The notes: generated by a model not told the origin, from the sequence alone. A stretch of DNA of 64,000 nucleotides from Coprousia sp963931435 (GCA_963931435.1 OZ007012.1:806001-870000), one strand, 5' to 3'; numbered from the stretch's first letter, positions 8,898-17,827 are shown. Numbers and translations are program-made.

Positions 8898-9257
8898 ATG
8901 TACCCGAGTGCGTATGAACTCATCATCATCGTCACCATGCTCGTCGCGAAGGTGCTTCCGTGGCTGCTCTTCGTGGTGGCCGCGGTGCTCGCGATCCGCT
9001 GGTTCGTCCGCCAGGAACGCGCGCGCAAGGACGCCCAGACGGTCGCCGTGCGCCGCTCGCTCGGCGAGGCGCTGCGCGCGGAGCGCGAGCGCCGCCGGAT
9101 GACGCAGGAGTTCGTCGCCCAGCACGTGGGCGTGAGCCGGCAGGCGGTGAGCAAGTGGGAGCAGGGCGCATCCGAGCCGAGCACCACGAACCTCATCAAG
9201 CTCGCGAAGCTCTACGATGTGGATCCCGCCGATCTGCTGCGCAGCGTGAGCGGATAG
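8898..9257 (+). CDS. Membrane-anchored XRE-type regulator
   Basis: A 119-residue protein. It has one N-terminal membrane helix (about residues 8-33), a short charged linker, then a helix-turn-helix of the XRE/Cro type (MTQEFVAQHVGVSRQAVSKW) near the C-terminus. The start ATG 8898 follows AAAAGGAG with ideal spacing. A TATCAT -10-like hexamer lies about 30 bases upstream. A DNA-binding domain tethered to the membrane is uncommon and suggests one-component signalling. No partner gene is adjacent. Confidence 0.85.
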   Translation: MYPSAYELIIIVTMLVAKVLPWLLFVVAAVLAIRWFVRQERARKDAQTVAVRRSLGEALRAERERRRMTQEFVAQHVGVSRQAVSKWEQGASEPSTTNLIKLAKLYDVDPADLLRSVSG

Positions 9258-9654
9258 GCGGGACAGTGCGATCGGGCAGCCGCACCGCCTAGCCCGTCCG
9301 TCGGCGGCAGCGCCTACTCGTCGGCTTCCCCGCCCTCCATGAGATGGTGGCGCCGAAGCTCTTCTGTGCCATGGCTGTCCTTTCGTTGGCGGTTCCATCG
9401 AGCGCCCCCATCGTTCCATAGGGCGCGCCCGCCCTCAACCGACCGCCAGTTGAGTTCGCTCGACCGATGGTAGAGTAGCAGTTTACGCGCCTGCGAGCTG
9501 GGTGTTTCGTGAAATCTGGAACCTGGTGCGCTTGGCAAGCAGGCGGCGCGCTCGCCCCGCTCTACGCTCCGTAGGTGGCGAGGCGATGGGCGATGTCCCA
9601 TACTGGAGCGGTCGACAGGGAGCATGCCATCAACCTCATCTGAAAGGAGCCGAC
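9258..9654. other. Non-coding stretch with no convincing gene
   Basis: About 400 bases between two regulator genes. A minus-strand frame (9314-9625) has no ribosome-binding site and biased composition. A short minus-strand start with a GAAAGGA site occurs near 9371 but the frame soon loses sense. It may be the scar of a lost gene; I see nothing identifiable. Confidence 0.5.
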
Positions 9655-10299
9655 GTGTCCGGCTATCTCACCGCTTCCACCATCAAGTCCCTCCGCGAGC
9701 AGCGCGGGCTTACGCAGCGCGTTCTGGCGGACGCCGTGGGCGTGACCGACAAGGCCGTGTCCAAATGGGAATCCGGTCGCGGGCTGCCGGACATCTCGCT
9801 CGTGGAGCCGCTCGCTTCCGCGCTCGGCATCTCGGTGGCCGAGCTTCTGACCGGCGACGTACGGCAGAACGCCAACCGGGCGGGCAATCTGCTGCGCGCA
9901 CGGTTCTACGTGTGTCCCATCTGCGGCAACGTGGTCTATGCGCTCGGCGAGGGGTCGTTTTCGTGCTGCGGTGTGCAGCTCCTGCCCTGCGAGGCGGAGC
10001 CCGCAGAGCCCGGCGAGACGGCGGCGCCGGCCGAGGGGCTCAAGCCGGGTGGCGCCGGGAGCCATGCCATCTCGGTCGAGCGCATCGAGGACGAATGGTA
10101 CGTCACGCTCGACCACCCCATGCGCAAGGATCACTTCATCAGCTTCATCGCGTACGTGTCCACGGGCGGCGTGGCCATCCAGAAGCTCTATCCCGAGCAG
10201 GAGGCGGCAGCACGCTTCCGCGCCGGGATGTCAGGCATCATCTACGCGTACTGCAATCGGCACGGCCTCTTCTCCGTCCGCACGCCACGGCGTCGGTAG
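9655..10299 (+). CDS. XRE regulator with C-terminal zinc-ribbon/desulfoferrodoxin-like domain
   Basis: A 214-residue protein starting at GTG 9655, five bases after AAAGGAG. Residues 5-60 form an XRE helix-turn-helix (TQRVLADAVGVTDKAVSKWE). A cysteine-rich domain follows with CPICGN and CCG, then a beta-rich region with HPMRKDHFISF. This resembles desulfoferrodoxin-type or rubredoxin-like metal sites fused to XRE domains in gut anaerobes. It may sense metal or oxidants; that is inference. The following acetyltransferase remnant starts immediately behind its stop codon. Confidence 0.8.
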   Translation: MSGYLTASTIKSLREQRGLTQRVLADAVGVTDKAVSKWESGRGLPDISLVEPLASALGISVAELLTGDVRQNANRAGNLLRARFYVCPICGNVVYALGEGSFSCCGVQLLPCEAEPAEPGETAAPAEGLKPGGAGSHAISVERIEDEWYVTLDHPMRKDHFISFIAYVSTGGVAIQKLYPEQEAAARFRAGMSGIIYAYCNRHGLFSVRTPRRR

Positions 10300-10370
10300 A
10301 GGACGGGGGAGCTGGGTACGTTCCTGCGGCTCGTTTCCGGCGCCGGCGAGCGTCCCGCCCGCTCGATTCG

Positions 10371-10962
10371 AAACTCGTTCCAGATATGCAACAGCCCGGA
10401 GCTGTTCGCGGAACAGGCACGTCGCCGCGACGTTCTCGATGCGTACAACGCCTTACCGCTCGGCTGTATGCAGGAGCGCGAGGAACTGCTTTCCCGCATG
10501 GTCGCCGAGGTGGGCGAGGGCTGCCTGATCGAGCCTTCCCTTCGCGCCAATTGGGGAGGTGCCAACGTGCACCTGGGCAATCACGTCTATGCCAACATGG
10601 GCCTCACCTTGGTGGACGATGCCGACATCTTCATCGAGAACGACGTGATGATCGGCCCGAACGTCACCATCTGCACGGCCGCGCACCCCGTGTCCCCACG
10701 CCTGCGGGCGCAGGGGCTCCAGTACAACAAGCCGGTGCGCATCTGCGCAGGCACCTGGCTCGGCGCAGGTTGCGTGGTGCTGCTGGGTGTGACGGTCGGT
10801 GCGGGCTCGGTGGTGGGAGCGGGCAGCGTGGCCACGCACGACATCCCCGCCGGGGTGGTTGCGGTCGGCAGCCCGTGCCGCGTGCTGCGCGAGATCTCCG
10901 AGGGGGACGACCGCTTCTACGACGGTGGGAGGCCGGTCGATGAATGCTGGCTCGACGTCTGA
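10371..10962 (+). pseudogene. Sugar O-acetyltransferase (maltose/galactoside acetyltransferase family), 5'-truncated
   Basis: The C-terminal 160 residues are a good left-handed beta-helix acetyltransferase: NWGGANVHLGNHVYANMG, then hexapeptide repeats, then VVAVGSPCRVLREI. The active-site histidine of this family lies in TAAHPVSP. The N-terminus is damaged: KLVPDMQQP lies in one frame and ELFAEQARRRDVLDAYNAL in the next, with no start codon or ribosome-binding site. An internal ATG at 10468 could give a 164-residue product lacking the N-terminal region. Maltose- or galactoside-type acetylation by acetyl-CoA is the family reaction. Confidence 0.7.
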
Positions 10963-11016
10963 CGGTCGCGGTTTCTTCGTCTGATCTAACTGCCGGCTGC
11001 CATGAGTGGGTGCACG

Positions 11017-11475
11017 TCACCCTTCAGATGCTGTGCGCCAGCGCTTGAGCGTGGGAAGCACCGCGCCGAGCAGCGACGCGCTTTCATCCACGGTCCAGCC
11101 CATTGCCTCGGCCATGCGTGGGGCGCAGTCTTCGATCATCTCGTCCATCGTGGTCTCGTAGGTGTAGCGACCCTCGTCGTAGCACCAGCGGCAGAACTCT
11201 TCGGTCTCGGTACCATCGGCCTCGTGACCGTGCTGGCCAGGCGCGGTGAACATCATGCCGCAGCTCTGACAGTAGTGTTCGGGCATCTCGAGCAGCTCGG
11301 TGATGGGCACGCCGAGCTCGCGGGCGATGAGCTTGGTCATGTCGATGCCGGGCGTGGTCTCGCCCGTCTCCCAACGACTCACGGCTTGGCGGGTGATGAA
11401 GAGCCGGCGTGCCAGCTCCTCCTGGGTAAGACCACGCTCGCGACGCAGACGAGGCAAAACATCCTTGATGGCCAT
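11017..11475 (-). CDS. XRE regulator with C-terminal zinc ribbon
   Basis: A 152-residue protein on the minus strand. The start at 11475 has GGAAGGGAG just upstream. Residues 4-58 are an XRE helix-turn-helix (LTQEELARRLFITRQAVSRW). The rest is a four-cysteine zinc ribbon (YCQSCGMMF and EFCRWCYDEG) continuing as TMDEMIEDCAPRMA, a known zinc-ribbon family in gut Firmicutes and Actinobacteria. No obvious target gene is attached; nearby degraded genes suggest its original partner may be lost. Confidence 0.82.
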   Translation of the reverse strand: MAIKDVLPRLRRERGLTQEELARRLFITRQAVSRWETGETTPGIDMTKLIARELGVPITELLEMPEHYCQSCGMMFTAPGQHGHEADGTETEEFCRWCYDEGRYTYETTMDEMIEDCAPRMAEAMGWTVDESASLLGAVLPTLKRWRTASEG

Positions 11476-11626
11476 GGATCTCCCTTCCTGGGTGGTTATC
11501 TGTGAATAGTATCCGTGTACGGCGTACGATCGGGCAAGCAACGCTTTGTTGCGGCGCGGGTGGAGTGATTTTGTATCGGCCGGGCTCTCGGGTGTTCGTA
11601 AGTGCGGAGCTGGAAAGAGTGGCGAA

Positions 11627-11657
11627 GGGTTCGTTGGGGACGGGTTCGTTTCGACCC
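11627..11657 (+). repeat. GGGACGGGT-loop hairpin repeat, copy 3
   Basis: The arms GGGTTCG and CGACCC pair with one bulged base around TTGGGGACGGGTTCGTTT. It lies upstream of a helix-turn-helix fragment. Confidence 0.65.
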
Positions 11658-11682
11658 ATTCCGCGCTGCGCGTATAGACAGG

Positions 11683-11760
11683 CGGTGCGCAGCGGCTCTC
11701 ACGGTTGCGGAGATGGCGTGGCGCCGGGGTGTTTCAGAACGTACGGCTCGCAATTACGGT
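11683..11760 (+). pseudogene. Fragment of a small helix-turn-helix protein
   Basis: One frame reads LTVAEMAWRRGVSERTARNY, very like the first 20 residues of small winged-helix proteins or Fic-associated modules in gut bacteria. The expected continuation is absent. No start site fits. Only this helix-turn-helix piece is recognisable in the 290 bases between the two neighbouring regulators. Confidence 0.35.
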
Positions 11761-11770
11761 GCCGAGGTGC

Positions 11771-12790
11771 TCAGGGCGTCCTCGGCTGCGGCGAGGCGCA
11801 CTTTCTTTGGGTGCGCCAGGCGTGCGGGGAGAGGCCCGTTGCCCTGGTGAAGGCGTGGTCGAACGCCGAGAGGCCGGGGTAGCCCAGCCGGGCGGCGACG
11901 TCGGCCACCGTGAGGTCGCGGTTGCCCAGCAGCTCGCACGCGCGCTCGATGCGCGTCCGGCGCACGTACAGCCCGGGGCTCTGCGCGGTCTCGCGCTGGA
12001 ATGCGGCGCAGAGCCGGGAGCGGCTTACGTAGAGCGCTTTTGCGAGCCCATCCACCGTGGGCGGCGCCGCTCCCTCGTCGAGCGCTTGCGCGACGAGGTC
12101 CTTTGCCTGGCGTACCAGCTCGGCGGCACCCTCCTCGTCTCGCGTCGAGGTGTCCCTGCCCGCCGCAAGCGACGCCATGAGACCGTCTACGGTGGCGCGC
12201 AGGGCGAGCGCCCCGCCCGACCCGGTTGGCGGACGGGAGGAGATTCGGCTGAGCGCGTGCCCGATCTCCCATCCCGCGCGTGCTCCCAGATGCGTGTCGA
12301 ACAGGCCGGGCATGTCGCGAAACTCACCGGGGTAGCTCCGCTCGAGCCCGGCAAAGAACTCGGGCAGCAGGATGATGGAGCTCGAGCGGTAGCGTTGCCC
12401 CGTGTGCAAGGGGCTGGTGAGCGTGCGCGGTTCGCGTTCGACGAACGTCGCCAACTCGGTGTGTTCGACCCCGTGCCTCTCGCCGGCGGGCCTCAGCGCC
12501 AACCCGCAGCTTTGCGAGCAGGCAAGCGCCGCGTCTTTCAGCATGCACGCGCAGGCGTACGGCCCGCGCGACTCTTCCCGAAGACGCATGTTGGCGCGCG
12601 GGACCACGTCGTGATAGAGCACGAGGCACCCCGGGGAGGGCGACGAGAACCACATCGTTCCCCTGGCGACGGAACCCGTTGCGGCGCCCGCCCAGAACCA
12701 CCCGCGGCGCTCGAGCCTGATGCCGAGCTGCTCGGCCTGGGGAAGGCAAAGCGCGAGGAGGTCGGCGGATATGCCGGCGTTGCCTGCCAT
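11771..12790 (-). CDS. AraC-family regulator of the divergent ABC exporter pair
   Basis: A protein of 339 residues (352 if an upstream ATG at 12829 is used). The start at 12790 is favoured because AAGGAGGG precedes it, though the spacing is long. The C-terminal 100 residues carry the two AraC helix-turn-helix motifs (LAKALYVSRSRLCAAFQRET and VADVAARLGYPGLSAFDHAF). The N-terminal region has several cysteines (CACMLKDAALACSQSCG) and no recognised sugar-binding fold. It is divergent from two ABC exporter genes and a ferrochelatase, an arrangement known for YbtA-like regulators of iron uptake. Iron or porphyrin response is inferred from context. Confidence 0.85.
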   Translation of the reverse strand: MAGNAGISADLLALCLPQAEQLGIRLERRGWFWAGAATGSVARGTMWFSSPSPGCLVLYHDVVPRANMRLREESRGPYACACMLKDAALACSQSCGLALRPAGERHGVEHTELATFVEREPRTLTSPLHTGQRYRSSSIILLPEFFAGLERSYPGEFRDMPGLFDTHLGARAGWEIGHALSRISSRPPTGSGGALALRATVDGLMASLAAGRDTSTRDEEGAAELVRQAKDLVAQALDEGAAPPTVDGLAKALYVSRSRLCAAFQRETAQSPGLYVRRTRIERACELLGNRDLTVADVAARLGYPGLSAFDHAFTRATGLSPHAWRTQRKCASPQPRTP

Positions 12791-12863
12791 GTTGAAGAAC
12801 CGTCCCTCCTTTTTGCCGTTGCATCCCATACAAGTTAGTTAAAGCAAACATTTCTAGCTCCGC

Positions 12864-12892
12864 ATGATACTGTGCCTCGGAACGTCAATCAA
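12864..12892 (-). promoter_or_regulatory. Promoter of the AraC-type regulator
   Basis: Read on the minus strand: TTGATT, 17-base spacer, TATCAT. The 90-base gap shared with the divergent ABC gene also holds TTAGTTAAAGCAAA, a possible regulator site. Confidence 0.5.
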
Positions 12893-12917
12893 GAATGCGA
12901 TACGTTAGGAGGACATC

Positions 12918-14768
12918 ATGTCTGACGCGCAACAGGCGGGCGGGGTTTCCGCTGGCGGAGAACCGCGGCAGTCCGGCGCCGTCGGCCGCCTGCTCGCCTT
13001 CGCCGGACCCCGGCGCGCGCTCACGTACCTGGGCTGCGCGCTCTCGGCGGTGTCGATGCTCGTGAGCTTCGGTCCCTATATCTGCATCTGGTTCGCGGCG
13101 CGCGATCTCATCGCCGTGGCGCCTAACTGGCCAGCAGCCACCGGCATAGCCGCGTACGGCTGGTGGGCGCTCGGGTTCGCGGTGGCGAGCATCGCGCTCT
13201 ATTTCGCGGGTCTCATGTGCACGCACCTGGCGGCGTTCCGCTGCGCCTCCAACATGCGCAAGCGCGCCACGGCCCACCTCATGCACGCGAGCCTGGGCTA
13301 CTTCGACGCGCACGCCTCGGGGGCGCTGCGCCGCGTGGTGGACGGCTGCGCGGCCGAGACCGAGGGGCTTCTCGCCCACAAGCTGCCCGACACGGCGGGC
13401 TCCATCGCCATGATCGTAGGCATGCTCGTGCTGTTCTTCGTGTTCGACTGGCGCCTGGGCGCGGCGTGCCTCGTGCCGGTGGCGGTGAGCCTCGCCTGCA
13501 TGTTCCACATGATGGGCGGGCGCGGCATGGGCTTCATGACGCGCTACATGGAGTCGCTCGTCAAGATGAACAAGACCGGCACCGAGTACGTGCGCGGCAT
13601 TCCGGTGCTCAAGGTGTTTCAGCAGACGGTGCGGTCGTTCCGCGCCTTCCACGACGCGATCGAGGAGTTCACGGTGCTCGCGCAAGACTATGCCGTGAAG
13701 TGGTGCCAGACGCCGCAGGCGCTCTCGCTCACGTTCATCAGCGCGGCGGCGGTATTTCTCGTGCCGGTGGTCGCGCTCATCGCGCCGGGCGAGGCGGACG
13801 TTGCGCGTCTCGCGACGAACTTCGCCTTCTATGCCATCTTCTCCGCCGTCATCCCCACGGCCATGACGCGCGTGATGTTCATGTCCGAGGCGTTCCAGTC
13901 GGCGGCGGACGCCGTCTCCCGCGTGGAGGAGGCCCTCGCCGCCCCCGTGATCGAGGCGCCCGCCGCGCCCAAGGTTCCGCGCGACAACTCCGTGGTGCTC
14001 GAGGACGTGAGCTTTACCTACGAGGGGGCCGACGAGCCGGCGCTCGACCACGTGAGCTTCTCGGTGCCGGCCGGCGCCACCGTGGCGCTCGTAGGGCCCT
14101 CGGGCGGCGGCAAGACCACGGCGGCCTCGCTCGTGCCCCGCTTCTGGGATGCGGACTCCGGGCGCGTGGTCGTGGGCGGCGTGGACGTGCGCCAGATGGA
14201 CCCCCACGACCTCATGGACCGCGTGGCTTTCGTGTTCCAGGCCAACCGGCTGTTCTCGCAGTCCATCTTGGAGAACGTGCGGGCCGCGCGTCCGGCGGCC
14301 ACGCGCGAGGAGGTGCTGGAGGCCCTTTCCGCCGCCCAGTGCGATGACATTCTCGCCAAGCTGCCGGAGGGCGTGGACACCGTGTACGGCGCGGAGGGCG
14401 TCCACCTCTCCGGCGGCGAGGTGCAGCGGCTTATGATTGCGCGCGCCATCTTGCAGGACGCTCCCATCGTGGTGCTCGACGAGGCCACCGCCTTTGCCGA
14501 CCCCGAGAACGAGGCCAAGATCCAGGCTGCCTTCAAGCGGCTCGCGCGCGGGCGCGACGGCGCGCCCCGCACTGTGCTCATGGTGGCGCACCGGCTCTCC
14601 ACCGTGCGCGCGGCCGACAAGATTGTGGTGCTCGACCGCGGGCGCGCGGTGGAGCAGGGCACGCACGACGAGCTCGTGCGCGCGGGCGGCCTCTATGCGC
14701 GCATGTGGGCCGATTACGAGCGGGCGGTCACCTGGAGGATCTCGAGCGCCGAAAGGGGCGTGGCATAG
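12918..14768 (+). CDS. ABC exporter-fold subunit 1 (membrane domain fused to ATPase)
   Basis: A 616-residue half-transporter: six membrane helices in about residues 30-310, then an ATPase with GPSGGGKTT, LSGGEVQRLMIARAIL and VVLDEATAFADPENE. The ATAFADPENE Walker B extension is typical of the YbtP/IrtA group, exporter-fold ABC proteins that import iron-siderophores or move related small molecules. The start follows TTAGGAGGACATC. The next ABC gene starts at the base after its stop, so the two form a heterodimer operon. It is controlled, by context, by the divergent AraC protein. Confidence 0.88.
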   Translation: MSDAQQAGGVSAGGEPRQSGAVGRLLAFAGPRRALTYLGCALSAVSMLVSFGPYICIWFAARDLIAVAPNWPAATGIAAYGWWALGFAVASIALYFAGLMCTHLAAFRCASNMRKRATAHLMHASLGYFDAHASGALRRVVDGCAAETEGLLAHKLPDTAGSIAMIVGMLVLFFVFDWRLGAACLVPVAVSLACMFHMMGGRGMGFMTRYMESLVKMNKTGTEYVRGIPVLKVFQQTVRSFRAFHDAIEEFTVLAQDYAVKWCQTPQALSLTFISAAAVFLVPVVALIAPGEADVARLATNFAFYAIFSAVIPTAMTRVMFMSEAFQSAADAVSRVEEALAAPVIEAPAAPKVPRDNSVVLEDVSFTYEGADEPALDHVSFSVPAGATVALVGPSGGGKTTAASLVPRFWDADSGRVVVGGVDVRQMDPHDLMDRVAFVFQANRLFSQSILENVRAARPAATREEVLEALSAAQCDDILAKLPEGVDTVYGAEGVHLSGGEVQRLMIARAILQDAPIVVLDEATAFADPENEAKIQAAFKRLARGRDGAPRTVLMVAHRLSTVRAADKIVVLDRGRAVEQGTHDELVRAGGLYARMWADYERAVTWRISSAERGVA

Positions 14769-16544
14769 ATGTCGGTAAAAGAGAAGTACGCCCTCACGGA
14801 CGAGGGCGCGCGGAACGTGCTGCTGGGCGCGGTGTGGACCACCGTCACCAACCTCGTGGTCTTCGCGGGGGTGGGGTTTGTGTTCGTGGTCATGAGCGCG
14901 CTGGTGGCGCGGCTCACGGGCGGCGCGGTTGCGCTGGGGCCGTGGGGCGCGCTCGGCTTCGATCCGCTTGCCGTGCCCGTTGCGGGGTGGGTGGCGGTGC
15001 TTGCCGCGTACCTCGTCGTGCTCTTCGTATGCGAGCGGTTTCAGTACTACTACCAGTACGGCGTCATCTACAAGGAGAGCGGCCGGCAGCGCATCGCCCT
15101 CGCCGAGCGCCTGCGGAGGTTGCCGCTCTCGTTTTTCGGCCGACGCGACCTCGCCGACCTCACCGAGACGCTCATGACCGACGTCAAGACCACCGAGCAC
15201 GCCTACAGCCACGTGCTGCCCGAGCTCTACGGCGCCTACGCCACCATGGCCATCGCCTTCGTGGGTCTCGCCGCCTTTGACTGGCGGCTCGCCGTGGCCT
15301 CGATGTGGTCGGGCCCGGTGGCGCTGCTTCTGCTGTTCGGCGTGCGCTCAAAGCTCCAGCCGCTCATGCGCGCAACGCGCCTGGCGGGGCTCAAGACCTC
15401 CGAGCTTGTCCAGGAGGCGCTGGAGTGCGTGCGCGAGGTGCGCGCCACCAATCAGGAGGAGCGCTACCTTGAGCGCGTGTACGAGAGCGTGGACGCGGCC
15501 GAGCGCTCCGCTGTGCGCAGCGAGCTGGCATGCGGCGTGTGCGTCAACGGCGCCCAGGTGGTGCTGCGCCTGGGGTTCGCCACCACGCTGCTGGCCGGCG
15601 CCTCCCTCGTGCTCGAGGGCGCCTGCGACTTCCTCACGCTCTTCTGCTTCCTTTTGGTGGTGAGCCGCATCTACGCGCCCTTCGATCAGGCGCTCATGCT
15701 CATCGCCGAGCTGTTCTCGGCCCGCACGGCCTCCGCCCGCATGCGGAGCTTCTTCGACGAGCCGCTGGCGGCGGGTGGCGAGGCGTACGCGCCCGCCGGC
15801 CACGACGTGGCGTTTGAGCACGTAGGCTTCTCGTACGAGAAGGACGGCGAGAAGGTGCTCGAGGACGTGAGCTTCACCGCGCACGCGGGCGAGGTCACGG
15901 CGCTCGTGGGGCCGAGCGGGAGCGGCAAGTCCACCTGCGCGCGGCTTGCCTGCCGGCTCTGGGACGCGAGATCCGGGCGCGTGACCGTGGGCGGCGTGGA
16001 CGTCTCCACCGTGGACCCCGAGGTGCTTCTCGGCGACTTCTCCGTGGTCTTCCAAGACGTGACGCTCTTTGACGACACCGTGATGGAGAACATCCGCCTG
16101 GGGCGGCGTGGCGCCACCGACGAGGAGGTGCTGGCAGCGGCGCGCGCGGCCAACTGCGACGAGTTCGTGGGTCGCATGACGCAAGGCTACGCCACGATGA
16201 TCGGCGAGAACGGCGCCCGCCTCTCCGGCGGCGAGCGCCAGCGCATCTCGATCGCCCGCGCGCTGCTCAAGGATGCGCCCATCGTGCTGCTGGACGAGGC
16301 CACGGCGAGCTTGGACGTCGAGAACGAGACGCAGGTGCAGGAGGCGCTCTCGCGGCTGCTCGCGGGCAAGACCGTCATCGTGATCGCGCACCGCATGCGC
16401 ACCGTGCAGGCGGCCGACCAGATCGTGGTGCTGGAGGGCGGCTGCGTGGCGGAGCAGGGCACGCCGGCCGAGCTCATGGCGGCGGGCGGCCTTTTTGCCC
16501 GCATGGTGCGCCTGCAGACCGAGAGCGAGGATTGGACCCTGTAG
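14769..16544 (+). CDS. ABC exporter-fold subunit 2 (membrane domain fused to ATPase)
   Basis: A 591-residue half-transporter that starts directly after the stop codon of subunit 1, with a GAAAGGGG stretch inside the preceding gene as ribosome-binding site. It has six membrane helices (about residues 25-300) and an ATPase with GPSGSGKST, LSGGERQRISIARALL and IVLLDEATASLD. It should pair with subunit 1. In the YbtPQ/IrtAB group such pairs take up ferric siderophores; no siderophore synthesis genes are visible here, so uptake of foreign chelates or porphyrin transport are both possible. Confidence 0.88.
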   Translation: MSVKEKYALTDEGARNVLLGAVWTTVTNLVVFAGVGFVFVVMSALVARLTGGAVALGPWGALGFDPLAVPVAGWVAVLAAYLVVLFVCERFQYYYQYGVIYKESGRQRIALAERLRRLPLSFFGRRDLADLTETLMTDVKTTEHAYSHVLPELYGAYATMAIAFVGLAAFDWRLAVASMWSGPVALLLLFGVRSKLQPLMRATRLAGLKTSELVQEALECVREVRATNQEERYLERVYESVDAAERSAVRSELACGVCVNGAQVVLRLGFATTLLAGASLVLEGACDFLTLFCFLLVVSRIYAPFDQALMLIAELFSARTASARMRSFFDEPLAAGGEAYAPAGHDVAFEHVGFSYEKDGEKVLEDVSFTAHAGEVTALVGPSGSGKSTCARLACRLWDARSGRVTVGGVDVSTVDPEVLLGDFSVVFQDVTLFDDTVMENIRLGRRGATDEEVLAAARAANCDEFVGRMTQGYATMIGENGARLSGGERQRISIARALLKDAPIVLLDEATASLDVENETQVQEALSRLLAGKTVIVIAHRMRTVQAADQIVVLEGGCVAEQGTPAELMAAGGLFARMVRLQTESEDWTL

Positions 16545-16600
16545 CGCGGCCCTGCAGCGGGATGGGCGGGGCAGGCGCTTGCCCTGCTTGGGTGCGAGCT

Positions 16601-16653
16601 CATGGTACCGGACGGGGGCGCTGCGGCGCCCCCGCCTCCATGCGTGGTACCAT
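16601..16653 (+). other. Two-tier hairpin between ABC operon and ferrochelatase
   Basis: An outer palindrome CATGGTACC/GGTACCATG (9 bp) encloses an inner stem CGGGGGCGC/GCGCCCCCG (9 bp). No T-run follows directly. It could end the ABC transcript, act as an attenuator for the ferrochelatase, or bind a dimeric regulator. Confidence 0.6.
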
Positions 16654-16693
16654 GTCCTCGTTTTTGCGCAATGCTGCTGACAAGGGGGCTCTC

Positions 16694-17716
16694 ATGGATG
16701 CCGGCTGCGACCTGCCTGCTGATTCCGCGCGCGTGGGCGTGCTGCTCGTCAACACGGGGTCGCCCGACGCTCCCACCGAGGCGGCGGTTCGCGCGTATCT
16801 CTCCGAGTTCCTCATGGACGACATGATTCGCCCCCTGCCCAAGCCGCTATGGCGCCTCGTGCTCAACCACGCGATCCTGCCGCGCCGCGCGCCGGTCAGC
16901 GCGTCTCGGTACCGCTCCATCTGGGAGGACGGCTCGCCACTGGTGAACGGGTGCCGGCGCCTCGCCGCCGCCGTGGAGCGCGAGGCCGACGCGCAGCTCG
17001 GCGCGGGGCGCGTGGCGGTGCGCGCCGGCATGATGTACGGCCAGCCCTCGCTTGCGGCGTCGTTGTCCGAGCTTCGCACGCAGGGGTGCGAGTGCGTCCT
17101 CGTCGTGCCCCTCTATCCGCAAACCGCGCGCTCCACAACGGGGGCCGCCCTCCAGGCGCTGCGGGCGGCGCAGGACGAGGCAGGCTGGCATCCGCCGCTG
17201 GCAACCGTGGAGGGCTATGGCGACGATGACGGCTGGCAGCGGGCGATAGCGGACACGGTGCGCGCCGCGGGGTTTGACGCGCGCCGCGACTGCCTGCTCC
17301 TATCCTTCCATGCGGTGCCGCTCGCAGACGTGCGCAGGGGCGACACCTATCCCGAGCAGGTCGATCGCTCCGTTGCCGGGATCGCCCGCGAGCTTGGCGC
17401 TCCTGAGGGCGCGTGGGCGCGCGCCTTCCAGTCGCGCTTTGAGGACGGCCGCAAGTGGACCGGCCCCTTTGCAACGGCGGCGGTCGAGAAGGTCGCGCGG
17501 GACGGCACGCGAAACCTCGTTGTGTGCTGCCCGGGCTTCTCGATCGATTGCCTTGAGACGCGTTACGACGTTGAGCAGGTCTTGCGCGCCGCGTTTTTCC
17601 GCAACCGCCCGGGGGCTCCTGACGACGCTTTTGCCTACGTGCCCTGCCTCGGTGCGTCGGCCGCGCACGCGCGCGCTCTGCTTAACGTGATGGCCCCGGC
17701 GCTCGGATTGAGGTGA
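16694..17716 (+). CDS. hemH: Ferrochelatase
   Basis: A 340-residue ferrochelatase that inserts ferrous iron into a porphyrin. Visible signatures are VLLVNTGSPDAPT at the N-terminus, the catalytic histidine in LLSFHAVPL, a GDTYPEQV motif, and the acidic CPGFSIDCLET near the C-terminus. No membrane anchor is present, so it is a soluble enzyme of the bacterial type. The start at 16694 has AAGGGGG upstream; the frame is open further. It lies 150 bases behind the ABC pair. No other heme-biosynthesis gene is in the window, so it may act on porphyrin taken up from outside or in reverse to release iron. That is inference. Confidence 0.9.
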   Translation: MDAGCDLPADSARVGVLLVNTGSPDAPTEAAVRAYLSEFLMDDMIRPLPKPLWRLVLNHAILPRRAPVSASRYRSIWEDGSPLVNGCRRLAAAVEREADAQLGAGRVAVRAGMMYGQPSLAASLSELRTQGCECVLVVPLYPQTARSTTGAALQALRAAQDEAGWHPPLATVEGYGDDDGWQRAIADTVRAAGFDARRDCLLLSFHAVPLADVRRGDTYPEQVDRSVAGIARELGAPEGAWARAFQSRFEDGRKWTGPFATAAVEKVARDGTRNLVVCCPGFSIDCLETRYDVEQVLRAAFFRNRPGAPDDAFAYVPCLGASAAHARALLNVMAPALGLR

Positions 17717-17827
17717 TGCGATCGGGTTCGCCCTGCCCCGTCAGCGCGTCGCCGCGCGGGGCGAACGGCCCGACCCTGGCGGAGTTCCGGGGCGGGCCCT
17801 TCGGGACCAGGTGGCCGGCATCAGCGA

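Noticed and set aside
9314..9625. 103-codon minus-strand gene
   Set aside because: No ribosome-binding site, biased composition, no recognised motif.
12885..15212. 775-residue open frame on the minus strand
   Set aside because: Antisense to the ABC exporter genes; its His/Arg-rich composition is that of a shadow frame.
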